64,000 nt of DNA from Gadus chalcogrammus. Taxonomy: Eukaryota > Chordata > Actinopteri > Gadiformes > Gadidae. The stretch spans positions 5,327,479 through 5,391,478 of the forward strand of contig NC_079418.1 of assembly GCF_026213295.1 (NCBI RefSeq). Direction: 5' to 3'. The translations under genes were made by a program, and so were the position numbers. The notes under the pieces were generated by a model. That model made no database searches, was not told the DNA's origin, and worked only from the letters and a program-made list of their open reading frames with translations. Shown here piece after piece: positions 32,896 to 44,684 of this stretch; position 1 is the first letter of the stretch; every line of letters starts with the position of its first letter.

Positions 32896-33261
32896 TTGTG
32901 CTTCCGGTAATGGGTCAGAGAACAGGAAGTCCCAAACAAACACATTCTCACCTGGTTACAGACTTTTATTGGTTCATTGGTCTGTGATTTGCCGCGAGGT
33001 GTGTCGCAATACCAGACGTGAAGACACTTCATTATGAGATACTTATTTATTAAAAAATGGTTAATAAATCACCAGTGTGTGACCCTCAAAAGTTCTAAAC
33101 AATTGAAAAAACATTTTAGCGACGATTTCTGATACCTCTCATATTTACCGATGGAGATTAAGGTATTTTTGGTCCGGCGCGAACATCAAAATCATTGTCA
33201 AACTCTCATATTTGTTATTTAAAGCAACAGCAAAATAACGCACACACACAAGCACATACGC

Positions 33262-33700
33262 ATTGTGGCAACCTGGTCCCAACACCTCGGTCCAGGCGGC
33301 CCAGAGGAGAGGTGGTGGATGGCATATGCCGCCGATACCCACCAGCTTGCACCAGAGAGCGTCCATTGCGTAACACTAATCAGCAGATTCAGCACAATGG
33401 AGAACACCTGCGGCGGAGGAAGAGGAAGGCCAGGTACCATTAAAAGGCTGTGTTATGTTTTCTTAGGCAGAGGAGCTGGAAGCACGTTGCGACCAGGGAA
33501 CCTCCAGGATCCGATTTGGACGGGACGACTACTGGATTTAACGGACACTCGCCCAGCACTCACGAGGGAGCACGCACGCCCGGAAGACGTTTGCCGACGC
33601 TGAACGCGACACCGGAACGGATCGCTGGACGGGAACGATCTCCCGCATCCAGGGGGTAGACCAATCGTGCCGGAAAGACAATTACCCTGACTCTTCCGTG
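33262..33700 (+). mobile_element. LTR-like fragment
   Basis: Starts TGTGGCAACCTGGTCCC and contains a CCATTAAAAGGC TATA-like box and a GC-rich downstream part. The GTGGCAACC start is the complement of the GGTTGCCACA end at 36054-36063, suggesting LTRs of one family, but the two regions are too diverged to pair. No coding sequence found. Alternatively ordinary unique sequence. Confidence 0.35.
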
Positions 33701-33976
33701 GCTCACAGAGCCACCATTATTATTTTCGTTTTTCCAACGCGGTTTCCGTTCGACAGAGAGATTAGAATTTCCATTCTCTGCCAGAGATACAAAATGATCT
33801 TGCACTTAACAGAACTAAAATACAAAATGGATATGAGTCTATGAAAACCATCATTTACATTTAAACATGACCAATGAAAAGATTTTGTGTGTGGACAGGA
33901 ATAACAGTGGCTGTGTGTGTGAGTGAGAGACAGGCAAAGCAGTGGTTCAGTGTGAGTGAGTGATTGACAGGAGAGA

Positions 33977-33995
33977 GAGAGACAGAGACAGAGAC

Positions 33996-34075
<80 letters not shown>

Positions 34076-34078
34076 GGG
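33977..34078. repeat. GA microsatellite with poly(G)
   Basis: (GAGACA)n, then (GA)n, then 13 G's. The open frame across it is an artefact. Confidence 0.95.
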
Positions 34079-34160
34079 TGTTAAGGTGTGCAAGTGGTTA
34101 AGTTCTCCATCTTCAAATGTCCATTTTCCCTGTTGCCTTCACCATTTCATGTGAGTAAAA

Positions 34161-34162
<2 letters not shown>

Positions 34163-34234
<72 letters not shown>
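34163..34234. repeat. TG microsatellite
   Basis: (TG)n of about 36 units. Confidence 0.95.
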
Positions 34235-34237
<3 letters not shown>

Positions 34238-34289
34238 ACAGAAAGCATTTGTAAACACAAAGTCCTACTGTTGTCGTCTTCTCAAAAGT

Positions 34290-34830
34290 CTTCATATCAG
34301 AGAAAAGTGGTGAGCAGCAGTATAGAACCCCAACAGCAGAGCCTGTCGCAAGTTCAGCAGCGGCTGCTGTGGCAGCAGCAGGTGTAAAAAATGAAGTCAA
34401 TTTCGGCAGTGTATCTGCAATTCTTTTCTTCTCAGCTTTTTGTTTTCGTTTAGCACAACCACTATCATAATTCCGCCGCTTCATTTTCACAGAGTCGCAT
34501 CCCTCTGCTTTGGTTTGAAGTACGTTATTTCGCGCTGCGCGCGTTACTACGTAATCATATTCTGGACTAGTCCAATGCACAATGGAGGGGGGCATGTGTG
34601 CTGGAAAATCATTATTTAGGCATTAGTTCGGCGTTATGTTGATATTTTTGTTATTTTTTTCTACTAGAAATGTTTTTGTTTTTTTTACTTTACATAAGTA
34701 ATGGCTGGGGGGGTCAGATTTGGGGGCCCCTAATAAAGACAGATTTGGTTGGGGCCCTAGGCACTTGCCTAGGTTTGCCTAATGGAAGATCTGCTTCTGC
34801 GTGTGGTGATTCCGGAGTGACAGAGACATT
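34290..34830 (-). mobile_element. hAT element 5'-end fragment
   Basis: On the minus strand the fragment starts near 34820 with GCAGAAGCAGATCTTCC, then a GGGGCCCC-rich leader, then an ORF starting at 34487 (MKRRNYDSGCAKRKQK...LPKLTSFFTP). A lysine-rich start followed by KLTxFF is typical of the N-terminus of TTF/ZMYM-like hAT transposases of fish. The rest of the transposase is missing; a TG microsatellite occupies the 3' side. Confidence 0.55.
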
Positions 34831-35147
34831 CCTTGGGCCGGGTCGCCACAGCATAAGGACACACAGAAACACACACAGACACAAACACACGTACAGACAC
34901 AAATTCAGACACACACACTGGAATAATCAACGCCTGTCTGAGAGTCGCGTTGGCAATCAATCGGAACCAAGGGACCCCTCTTTCTTCCGCGGTTGGGGCG
35001 TCGCAGGCCTTTCGCAGGCCTTCGTCCCCCTAAGTTCAGACGTCCGTAAGGGACCAGGTGAAGTCTACACTGGAATAATCAACATGATTGTTGGCAGTTC
35101 CCCTTGCTGATCTATTCAATCTGTGCTGCTGACACACAGATTGAGTG

Positions 35148-35152
35148 TGTGT

Positions 35153-35214
<62 letters not shown>

Positions 35215-35221
35215 AGACACA

Positions 35222-35275
<54 letters not shown>

Positions 35276-35332
35276 AGCACTCGTCTTCCATTAGCCAGAC
35301 ACTAGTGAGTTGTTTGCACTTTAAAACTGCTG

Positions 35333-35363
<31 letters not shown>

Positions 35364-35430
35364 TTGAATCACATACACACACAAACTGACGCACACACAC
35401 ATGCACAGAAATGAAAAGGGGGGGGGGGGG
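35148..35430. repeat. Compound AC microsatellites
   Basis: AC tracts at about 35154-35208 and 35222-35273 with ACAG interruptions, another at 35336-35360, then a 13-nt G run at 35417-35429. Confidence 0.95.
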
Positions 35431-35639
35431 GCTCAGGATTAACATTGGTTCTCATGGACCAGTCTCACATCACATACACACACAGACACAGAGACACACT
35501 TACCCCTGCCATTCCAATGCAGTCAGCACGATGACAAACAGCCTCCCCAACCACCACCAGACACACACCAGACACACACACATCTGGCTGCTAAACGACG
35601 CGAAGCAAAAACACACACACACACACACGTACACACACA

Positions 35640-36063
35640 CGCACACGCACACACACACACACACACTGTGCAACCCGTCTCTGGCACAGCGCCCCTGGAG
35701 GCCAAGGGGGCAGGTTGTGGAGGCGGTGTACCACCGATTTTCATCAGATGGCGCCAGTAAGAGCACTGGGGCCAATCATTGAAATGCGGAGCACCCGAAG
35801 AGCAGGTGGGGAAGCATGCTTTAAAAAGCATGCTTCCACACTCATTCAGGGCTCTCCTGGTTCACGTGTGCGGAGAGACCAGTCTCGTGGGTGATGTGAT
35901 TCCACCCGGAGGAACAAGACTGTGGATTCCTCCAAAGCTGAGTTTGGTTTGGTTTGATAGATATATAATTTATGTTTGAATAAAAGTGCAATTTTTGCTT
36001 TAAGTAAGCTCCAGTTCGTGTGCTGATTGGAAGGAGGCGGCTCACTCACCAAGCCGGGTTGCC
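35640..36063 (+). mobile_element. LTR-like fragment (TATA and polyadenylation signal)
   Basis: Contains GCTTTAAAAAGC at 35817 (TATA-like), AATAAAAGTGC at about 35979 and ends GCCGGGTTGCCACA, the usual layout and CA end of an LTR. The left end is unclear because of CA repeats. No internal retroelement genes are adjacent, so a truncated solo LTR is possible. Confidence 0.4.
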
Positions 36064-36065
36064 AC

Positions 36066-36150
<85 letters not shown>
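36066..36150. repeat. AC microsatellite
   Basis: (AC)n of about 42 units. Confidence 0.95.
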
Positions 36151-36154
<4 letters not shown>

Positions 36155-36812
36155 GTTCAGGGATATCCAGGGATATCCTGTGGTACACAACTGAATGCAT
36201 GCATGTTCGTTCCAGGGACAGGGGCACTCACCTTAACAATGTTTCAGGGCCGATACCATATTTTTGGGCTTTCTCTGAGTATCGCAAAACAGTTTAAAAA
36301 AATGTTGGTCCGGTTTTTTATAGTTTGTGTTGTTTAACGTTCGGGATCAAGAGGTCGTGCTAATCTTTTTTCCGTCAAAGTGGCCAAACAGAACAGAACA
36401 TACTCAATGCAAGATAACTTTTGGCAAAGACTTTAATAGTACCTTCCGCAGGGGTCCATTATTTAGCTTCGGCTAAGATAGCAACGTTCACGCCGTTCAT
36501 TTTGTATGCATACGAAAAAAACGGGACCCGAAAATCTGATAATCCCCCCCCCCTCGTCCGTTGTACATTTGCTAGGAATGAAAGCTAGAACCAATGTTTT
36601 TGCCAAGCTCGCCGTCAAAGCTGAGTGCTGAATGAACGCATAAACGGCGAGCGATTCAAAACGCACCAAACACTCAATGACCACAAAGCAGCTGGACAGT
36701 GTGAAATCCACATGGAGGAGAATGAAATTATCTTTCAGAGGATAACAGAGCGTCAATGCCAAAAGGCAGCTAGCCATCACAGAGCCTGCGTCTTCCAGCT
36801 TCCAGCTGTCAG
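36151..36812. other. Non-coding stretch
   Basis: No convincing gene or repeat seen. Short open frames on either strand lack any recognisable motif. Confidence 0.5.
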
Positions 36813-36935
36813 GGTGAGGCGTCTCGCTCAGGGACACCTCGACACTCTAGGACTAGGAGGAGCCGGGGATCGAACCAGCAACCTTCCGTTGAACAGCCAA
36901 CCCACTCTACCTCCTGAACTCTGTGGACCCCAATC
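36813..36935 (-). mobile_element. tRNA-derived SINE-like fragment
   Basis: On the minus strand: a TTCAGGAGGTAGAGTGGGTT A-box-like region, GGTTCGATCCC (B box, 36866-36876), then GTGTCCCTGAGCGAG. The same module occurs on the plus strand at 40853-40976. The pair of polymerase III promoter boxes and the shared 3' part point to a dispersed tRNA-derived repeat and not a tRNA gene. Confidence 0.6.
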
Positions 36936-37802
36936 AAATTGGTGGCTTTTCTGAATTCCTGATACGGTCCTTTTTGCCCGCAGAATCGTCGTTCCCACAG
37001 AGATATTACTTCACAGAGATATCCAATGATGTTGTCATGGCTCCGACACTGAAACTGACATGAAACGTAAAATTGCCGTTGTGAAAGCACAACTTCCTCT
37101 CTTCGTCACAGTGGATTTTCCGCACTGACAATTCCGGAACAGAAGTGGCAAGCTTAACCCTCCTTCCAATATCATGATATCATCATCTCCCTGGACATCG
37201 TTTAAAAAGATAACTATAAACGCACACAGCTGTCCACTGTGATTCGTCGCTTTGGCATCTACCAATCAAAATCCCGAGGACTCGAACCACATTCCTCTGG
37301 CAATTTCTGTCACAATTAACCACTACGCTGGGAACATGCCACAACGTGGACACGAAACAATGAGGGCCGAAGCCAGGGTTTAAAAAATGAGTGAGTAAAT
37401 GTTCAACAAGTGGTTTATTCAGAGACACGTGATGAACAAGCTTTCGTTCTGGAGGTGGTTCATAAAGAATCTCACGGGTGAAAATCCAGTTCATACTAGA
37501 CTTGGGCGGGATCGAAAATAAGCCACCCCTACAGGTTCTAATTGACCCAGGTAAACCTTTGGCCTGTCTTGGCCTGCAGGGTGGAATGGCAAAGAGGCCA
37601 TGTTTGTAGGCGTCAGACTTACCTTAAAAGCCATAAAACTGTTTAGTGTTGTGTTAACCACTAAATTGTTACCAATCAAGATGGTGAGGGAGTGCAACGC
37701 AGGCAGGTCTGCCCTCTTAAGATAGCTCAACAAACAATCCTACTTATAATATTCATACCTCGGTCGCATCGTAGTGTTTAAGTCCCGTTTTCTCACCTGC
37801 AT
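36936..37802. other. Non-coding stretch
   Basis: No gene, RNA or repeat boundary supported. Confidence 0.5.
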
Positions 37803-37837
37803 ATTGTTGTCTGGCACAACATTGGATAACACAAACA

Positions 37838-38324
37838 ATGGCAGCTGATCAACAAAGCCTGATCTCCCTACAAACTTTATGGGATGGAATACAACAAATC
37901 AAAACTGAAATGCTCGCTCATCTAGATTCAAAGGTGGATCCCATTCAAACAAAATTGTGCAGCATTCAGGTTTCTCTAGGCATTCTTGGAGAACATGTGG
38001 CTTCACTAGAGCAGCGGGTCGGAGCAAACGAGGACGACGTTACAAATCTCAGCACGCTGACTAAGGAACTAACCAAAGACAATGCCTACCTGATGGACAA
38101 GATCCAGGACCTGGAGAACCGAAGCCGAGCCTCTAACCTTCGCTTTGTATGGATTCCTTAATCCACGGAGGGCCGCGATATCCTGGGGTTCATGTCCAAG
38201 TTAATTCCTCAGTTACTTGGCCCGGAAAACTTTTCCACTCCTCCGGTCATTGAGCGAGCCCACCGCACGCCTGTGTTCCGACAGAGCAGGTCCAAGACCC
38301 ATCCTGATCAAACTCCTCAATTGC
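37838..38324 (+). pseudogene. L1-like ORF1 protein, N-terminal part
   Basis: MAADQQSLISLQTLWDGI begins a coiled coil (heptads through LDSKVDPIQTKL...LEQRVGANEDDV), then the start of an RRM-like domain (LENRSRASNLRF). A stop at 38159-38161 interrupts it, after which the same frame continues (GFMSKLIPQL, ERAHRTP) up to the retroviral insertion at 38325. ORF1 proteins of this type trimerise and bind the LINE RNA. The reading continues in phase at 45115. Confidence 0.75.
38321..38324. repeat. 4-bp TSD of the endogenous retrovirus (left)
   Basis: TTGC, repeated at 45111-45114. Removing the element leaves a continuous LINE ORF1 frame. Confidence 0.9.
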
Positions 38325-38749
38325 TGTGGTAGAAATTAATGATTATATTCTATGGTGAACTGTGATTATTATGAGGTCTTTTATATATATTAGTGGAAAA
38401 CACACGGTGCCTAGGTGTCTGGGTTTAGAACAGATGGAGCCCCCCCAAAAGGAGCAGGGCTATCTTTGCAGACCATTTGTTGTCTATTTCTGACCATTCA
38501 GGTTAAAGTGGATTTATGACTGAATGGAGGCAGACACCTCAAGGAGAAGCTGTTCTGTTTGTGTGTATAAAAAGACGCCGCAGTTTGTGAACGGCAGTGA
38601 CTCTCGAGACCTACTCGGCTGTTATCGTTGTTGTTTTACTGCACGATAAAGTCTTTTGTCAATTCTTGCTCCGGACCCCTCGTTTTCATTTTACTCTCTC
38701 TCTCTCTTGAATTAGTCTAAGTGTTATATATCTCAGTTAATCCACGACA
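38325..38749 (+). repeat. 5' LTR
   Basis: Starts TGTGGTAGAAATTAATG and ends ATCCACGACA. It contains a TATAAAAAG box at about 38569 and a CT-rich run near the end. Matches 44685-45110. Confidence 0.95.
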
Positions 38750-38754
38750 TAATT

Positions 38755-38772
38755 TGGCGTCACGAACAGGAT
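38755..38772 (+). promoter_or_regulatory. Primer-binding-site candidate
   Basis: TGGCGTCACGAACAGGAT starts five bases after the 5' LTR with the TGG expected from pairing to a tRNA 3' CCA. I cannot assign the tRNA with confidence. Confidence 0.65.
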
Positions 38773-39241
38773 GAAATAGGGACTCGCCAGCTGCCGGGCC
38801 AGAGGACGGGACGCGAACGGATCATACGACCAGAGCTCAAGGGTAAGTTGTCTTGCCATATATAGGATAGAGTCGTTTGATCTGTTCTTGCCCCGTCTGA
38901 ACGCCGAGCAGCAGGTAAAGTGTCTCTTCGATCAAACGAACCGAAATTATAGATAAATGAGCGAGTGAGAGATACGGGGGCTCCGGGAGAGATTGACGTG
39001 CGCGCGCACATATGCCATAAGGCGTTCTGTGGTTCTAAATGACCAAACGCTTTGTGGCTCCCTATTTTGATACGAGTTGTTGTTATTTGGTTTTGGTCAA
39101 ATAGACCTATTATAAAGTCCTGTGGCTGTATTCTAGAGGATCGAATTAGTGGGAAAGTTCCAATAGGACAGTACAGGTCCGCAGGTCGGTTAAAGTGGGC
39201 CTACCTGTTGGATGACTAAGTGTATCCCAGAAAGTTGGGTT

Positions 39242-39612
39242 GAAATTCATTGCCGTCGATGAATTCATTTTTTATTTTAGAGAAGTTTGCTTGGAATGTC
39301 GACTGGTGAATTTCTAGTTCCGATGTTGGCATTTTCTGAGAAAGCAGACTCTCGCGCTTTTGAATAGATAAGTCTCTTGATTGGGGTACCGTTTGAGTTG
39401 GTATTTTGAGAAGTTTCTTGTCTGTTGGAATTCATTGCCGTTGATGAATTCATTTTTATTTTAGAGGTTTGCTTGGGATGTCGACTGGTGAATTTCTAGT
39501 TCCGATGTTGGCATCTTCTGAGAAAGCAGACTCTCGCGCTTTTGAATATATACGTTTCTTTATTGGAGTACCGTTTGAGTTGGTATTTTGAGGAGTCTCT
39601 TGTTTGTTCGTG
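39242..39612 (+). repeat. ~187-bp tandem duplication in the retroviral leader
   Basis: The block GAAATTCATTGCCG... to TTGAG(A/G)AGT occurs at 39242-39428 and 39429-39612 with scattered substitutions. A second, about 55-bp tandem duplication (ATAAATAAATTAGRCGGAYA) lies at about 39889-39985. Confidence 0.88.
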
Positions 39613-40233
39613 ATCTGGTCGAGTGTTATGTGTTCAGCCATTGTTTTGGAAGAATAGGCTTGTTGTTTGGAGTGCCATCCGACCGTTCATATTTTAATCA
39701 AAAGGCCAGTTTCTACGCTCGGTCAACTTTTTATTTGTAATTAATTACAAACAATTCGGACATTTTTCAATATAAGATAAAGAAATTGTATGAACCGGCT
39801 TATTGTCTGTATTTAAGTCGTGTTAGGATTAAGTTACCTCGGAGGTTTTTACGACCCGGTTCATTTTTGTTGTTGTTGATTCTGTCATAAATAAATTAGG
39901 CGGACAGAGAATAGTTAATTTGTTTAAAGTAGTTGATAATCATAAATAAATTAGACGGATAGAGAATAGTTAATTTGTTGAAGTATTGAATAAATGTGTA
40001 AATCTTCTTTGACATCACCGCGCTGACTAACTGCACGTGCACGAGCAATCACACAGGGGACGAGCAGGAGCCTGCAAAGCAGGGAGGGAGACGAGCGCCG
40101 GGGAGGAGTTCACGTTTGTAGCTTAGAGATAGTAAAGTATAGAAAATAACTAGCAGAATAAACTCAAATAAATTGTATTAATAAATAGTGTACTTCAGAA
40201 TAGATAAATAAAGTAATAAAGTAATAATTAAAA

Positions 40234-40599
40234 ATGGCACCAACAGCGGTAGAGATTTTGAGTAGAGACCGTCTATTGCTCAAAGGTGAGATGAAAAAGA
40301 TCTCTGAGAATTGGGAAGAAAGGACAGAAGCAGCAGGTACTATATGGCCCATGGGAGGGACTTTTGATCCAATAATGTATCGGGACATGGAGGTAGTGAT
40401 AAGGAACTACATAGATAACAGAAGTGGAAAAACGGCCTCAGCAAAGAGGGACAGGGAAAAGTTAGTACTAGCTTTGTTCTTAGAGGAAGGAGAGAGATGG
40501 CAAACATTACAGAGAGACAACAGAGAGAAAGAGATTGAATTTGCATTGTGCTTAATAGATTATTTGTGCGTTTGGATGTACTCTGTAATTGGTTCCTGA
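40234..40599 (+). CDS. Gag-like N-terminal fragment of the endogenous retrovirus
   Basis: A 121-codon frame after the leader, starting MAPTAVEILSRD, rich in charged residues. The position (first ORF after the leader) is that of gag, but I recognise no matrix or capsid motif. It ends soon before unrelated sequence, so it is truncated. Confidence 0.45.
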   Translation: MAPTAVEILSRDRLLLKGEMKKISENWEERTEAAGTIWPMGGTFDPIMYRDMEVVIRNYIDNRSGKTASAKRDREKLVLALFLEEGERWQTLQRDNREKEIEFALCLIDYLCVWMYSVIGS

Positions 40600-40852
40600 A
40601 TGTAACCCTTGTCCACTGTTTTAGAAAAAACGTAGAACCACCACTGGGATTGGTGATTCTGTGGCTCTTGGAGACTTTGCATCGCGTCGGAACACCATGT
40701 GGTATAGATCATTACATCTTGGTACACAGAGCACTGGTGAGACAACGGGTTGGATCGGAGAGGGAAGGTGTTTGGAGAAGGGAGAGGAATGTAATGACAG
40801 CAAAAAGGGCGGACACGGACCGACCCGGAGGTAATAAATCAGCGGAGAGGTG

Positions 40853-40976
40853 GCTGGGGTCGTTTAGCTCAGGAGGTAGAGCAGTTGTCTAGTAACCGAA
40901 GGGTTGCTGGTTCGATCCCCATCTCTCCTAGCTGAGTGTTGATGTGTCCCTGAGCAAGTTAAATGGTGATTACAGG
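40853..40976 (+). mobile_element. tRNA-derived SINE-like fragment inside the retrovirus
   Basis: An A-box-like TAGCTCAGGAGG (40865-40876) and B box GGTTCGATCCC (40909-40919), followed by GATGTGTCCCTGAGCAAG. Same family as 36813-36935 (minus). The anticodon arm does not fold convincingly, so not a tRNA gene. Confidence 0.6.
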
Positions 40977-42690
40977 ATTTAGGAATAATTATTTAGACTC
41001 AAACATGAGCAATTAGCGTTAAAAATTGTCTGCACACCACACTCCACAGGAGTCAATGGGTTCAATGGCGCCAGGGTAAAGTGACTCATCAAACGAGGAG
41101 CGGACCCAACCCATGGACTCTGCGTGGATAGGTGGATGTTATTTTGGTGCTTGGGCCTGACGAGGTCTGGGTGCCAAGATAACAACACAAATAAAATATT
41201 TCCTTCGAGATTATGATAAGTAATAGACAATTTATTAAAAGCAATCTTATCATTTAGAAAAACAATCGGCAATACTTAAAAATTAGATCAAATAAGTATG
41301 ATAGAACGTTATCCAAATTTCTAATTTAGGTTATCCACAATGACAAATGTAATTTTAAATAAATAAGTAAAATAAAATAAGAAAGGGTGTGTGTGAGCCT
41401 TTTCTCATGTGTGCGTCAGGGCTGCCGAGGTAGGGGAGAATCCTCTCCTACTCCAAGTGACTGAGTACACAAGGGGATACACAAGCATACTTCAGATAAA
41501 ACAATATGGTTAATTACTAAATAGAAACAATGTATCAATTCAGTGTTGAATAAACTAGTTAAGATCAACATAGAGGATTTGGGTTTGGTATAGTAGTGAA
41601 TCAAAATATGGAAAACACTAAATGCAATAGGTAGAATAAAAGGTATAATTAGGTCGTCCAATTCAATAGATAGTGAAGGGCAATCGGGTAGTATTATGAA
41701 GAGAATTGTGATTTTGAGTAATGGTTAAGACAAAAATGAGTCGCCCAATATTGAAGATGCAAGTTTTAATATTGTGATTTTTGTTTTCTTTCACATCTCC
41801 CTAGTTAAGGACAATAGGTGGATTGACGCTACATCTGCTGGGAAGGAGACATACATGCTATGTTGTCAAATTGGATTCGGAAGTAGTGGGTTTACCTTCA
41901 AATGCCACTAATACTGTTGCAACACTTTAATAATTTTAACTCTGATAAATTATCTTTTGTTTTATAGTCGCCCTGATGTGCATTCATGACGCACACATAT
42001 GGCTGCATAAGGCAGATGCGGCTGAAGACTCTGTCTCCATCCCTCCACTTTGCGATCTATACCACCATATAGGTGGGGATTGATCGTATCCCAGGTACGG
42101 CATCCTGCAATAAGCCAGTATGGAAGGCTGGTTAGCCAACGACGGGTAAGATCCCACCTTGAAGCCCGGGACAACCTAATTCAGGCACAGTCACGATTAC
42201 TTGGCAGAGTCACTGTGAGCACTGGCTCACCTGATCATGGAGTGACGGACTGCAACCATCATAGGAAAAGCCGGCTGATGAAAGGTGGAGGGGGAACAGG
42301 AGTCAGATATGTCAGCTCTGGCAGCAGAGGTCGTCTTGAAACGGGGCATGTCGCGTTTTATTTCATTTTATTTTACCTTTGTGGCATAGAAGGCCACTAA
42401 TGCATGTATGTTTTTTCGGTTTAGTGCATGACTTCGGAACAGCGTGGTTTCGGGTGGCTGATGGTAAACCCACCCATATTGGGTTTAGGATTTGGACATA
42501 CTGGTTTTGATTTCCCTTCCCAAAAGATTGGTTTCAGTTTACTGATGCTTAAGGTTAGACTTTCGACGTTGGGTGCACCAACGGCGTTATTAGATTTGTT
42601 TATCATTTAATGCGTATGGTTTTGACCATTGCGCAAGGGGGGAGGTATTGAGGAGAATTAGGAAAAAAATTGAAAACAAGGTTTTTCTTC
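40977..42690. other. Retroviral interior without recognisable genes
   Basis: Where protease, reverse transcriptase and RNase H would lie there is AT-rich sequence with stops in all frames. A GC-richer block at 41960-42300 is unidentified. Confidence 0.6.
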
Positions 42691-42697
42691 ACCATAC

Positions 42698-43350
42698 TTG
42701 CAAATAATGATTAACATCCAGCTAAATGAGTGTGAAATATTTGAAAAAACAGTGTTCAACAGATGGGTAGAAGCAGTCCCATCAGAAGACCAAAGTGCGG
42801 CTACGGTAATCAAGGTTCTGACTAGAGAAGTCATGCCAAGGTTTGGAATTCCGTCACAAATTCGCTCAGGCAATAGAGCTGCGTTTATTCAGAAAACACT
42901 CAAACAAGTGATTTAACATCTGCATGTCAAACAAAGATTAGGCTGTGTCTACATTCCTCAAACCACAAGGTATGGTGGAGAGAGGAATCGGACGCTTAAG
43001 ACAAAGATTAACAAAATTAAATTAGAGTACTAAATTAAAAGACTAATGCACTACGACTGACACTAATGAGTTATCGCATGAAAACTAACAGAACGACACA
43101 TCTAACCCCGCATGAAATGTTTACGGGTCGACCCATGCCTTCACCTGTCATTCGAGGGCCTCATAAAGGACCTCCATTAGAACAATTGGAAACTGAATTA
43201 AGACGCTATTTGGGACAACTAACTGGCATACACAGGCTTATTTTTCAACAAGAGAAAGACAGAGTTCCAGAGTTGGAGAAGGAGCCACCAAGGGGGGTGG
43301 AGCCAGGTGACCAAGTGTATCTCAGGATGTTCAGGAGAAAGTGGAACTAG
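42698..43350 (+). pseudogene. Retroviral integrase remnant
   Basis: The frame at 42698-42916 contains NRWVEAVPSEDQSA and a PRFGIPSQI block, the integrase catalytic core; at the usual second catalytic Asp position there is a Gly. After frame changes, 43066-43350 has the downstream core and C-terminal region (TPHEMFTGRPMP ... GDQVYLRMF). Stops and shifts show it is not functional. Confidence 0.8.
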
Positions 43351-43564
43351 CCCAGGAGAGAAGGACCATACAAAGTCACCAGCGCAACACCAACAGCCAT
43401 CCAAGTGGAAGGAAGTGCCACGTGGTATCATCTCAACCACTGCACAAAAGCTGCTCAACCCAAAGCCAGAGACGACCGTGAGAAGGAGGAGCCAGACGCA
43501 GACACACGTGGGGCTGACTAGCTGCCCCAGGACCAGATCCAGTCGAGCCAAGAGATACAGCAGC

Positions 43565-43966
43565 ATGATGATGCTGAAAACGGGGAGCCTGTTTCTGATC
43601 CTTTACGGGTTGTGCCAGATTTCGCTGGCACAAGCACAGACCCCGAGGAAGGATGAAACCACGGGGACAACACAAACCTGGAAGGGCCAGGAATTAGGGG
43701 GTGGTAGGCCTACTGAAGAAAGCCAGAGAGGAACACAGGATAATCCGGCCCAAAATCATTCAGGACTAATTGACAACAAAGGGAAAACTGTCTTATATAC
43801 TCAGATACCACCGCGAGACCAAGTTAATGAATTTGTGTTTACTGTTATGTCGGATAACCAACCGTTATGTGCATTAACCTTCCGCCAGAATCATGAACAT
43901 GTGCATAGGAAAGATCAGTGTGAATTACATATCCAATTTAATTCAATGAAATGGTTTCTGGCATAG
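43565..43966 (+). pseudogene. Env-like remnant with signal peptide
   Basis: Downstream of integrase, a frame begins with a hydrophobic signal-like stretch (LKTGSLFLILYGLCQISLA), followed by a polar, potentially glycosylated region (an NHS sequon near AQNHSG), and stops after about 134 residues. No transmembrane subunit or fusion region is seen. Position and signal peptide suggest the N-terminus of an envelope gene. Confidence 0.5.
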
Positions 43967-44670
43967 AGGAGTCGGGTGACTGGGAGAGGATGCTCTATGG
44001 GGAGATAGATTGGAGTGAAACTAGAGAGGAGACCGGAATGTGAGAATCAGACCCCTCATGTGAACCACAACCATTTCAGACAGTGTGAACAAATGGACAT
44101 TGGACTAATGGGTTTCAGGGCTGGTGGCTGCAAACAGAAGCAACAACCACGATGCCCAAACCCCCCACGTTATATAGTATACCGGTATATGACGATAATC
44201 AGAGCTATTCAAATCCATGCAAGCTTGTTGACAATCTTAGTTTTTAATTTTTATTATGTTTCACATTATTGAATGTATGTTATGTCAATTTTTTATGTAT
44301 AATATGGTGTCACATATTTTTGAAATGCCAATTTTCAATGCATGCTGAATGATTATTGATTATTATGCTGTTTATGATTATTATGTAGGTATTCTAGATA
44401 CACATTTGATATAGTTGCATGATGAATATAGAATATTGTGTTATTATGATTAGAAAGGTTTTATGATTACATATGAAACAACTTGTAGGGATTAGAGTGT
44501 TAATAATACACTGCATTTGGTAAATCTTTTTGGCCTAAAAACAGGTTGAAATCCCTGTCAAAGCTCTGAGGTTTTTACCGATGACCAGATGTGGTGTCAA
44601 TTTGGCAAGGGCTTAGTAGCATATAGGCTTAGCAATAATTCAAGTAATTTGTTGGAACCTTATTGGCCCC
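43967..44670. other. Degraded retroviral 3' region
   Basis: AT-rich sequence with no open frame of note between the env-like remnant and the polypurine tract. Confidence 0.5.
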
Positions 44671-44682
44671 AACAAGGGGGGA
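44671..44682 (+). promoter_or_regulatory. Polypurine tract
   Basis: AACAAGGGGGGA immediately before the 3' LTR, where plus-strand DNA synthesis is primed in LTR elements. Confidence 0.8.
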
Positions 44683-44684
44683 TG

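Noticed and set aside
34670..35110. 146-codon plus-strand frame
   Set aside because: Overlaps a hAT 5' fragment and CA repeats; no recognisable domain.
40853..40930. A tRNA gene
   Set aside because: A and B boxes are present, but the cloverleaf does not close and a second copy at 36813-36935 shares the 3' extension, so it is a SINE-like repeat.
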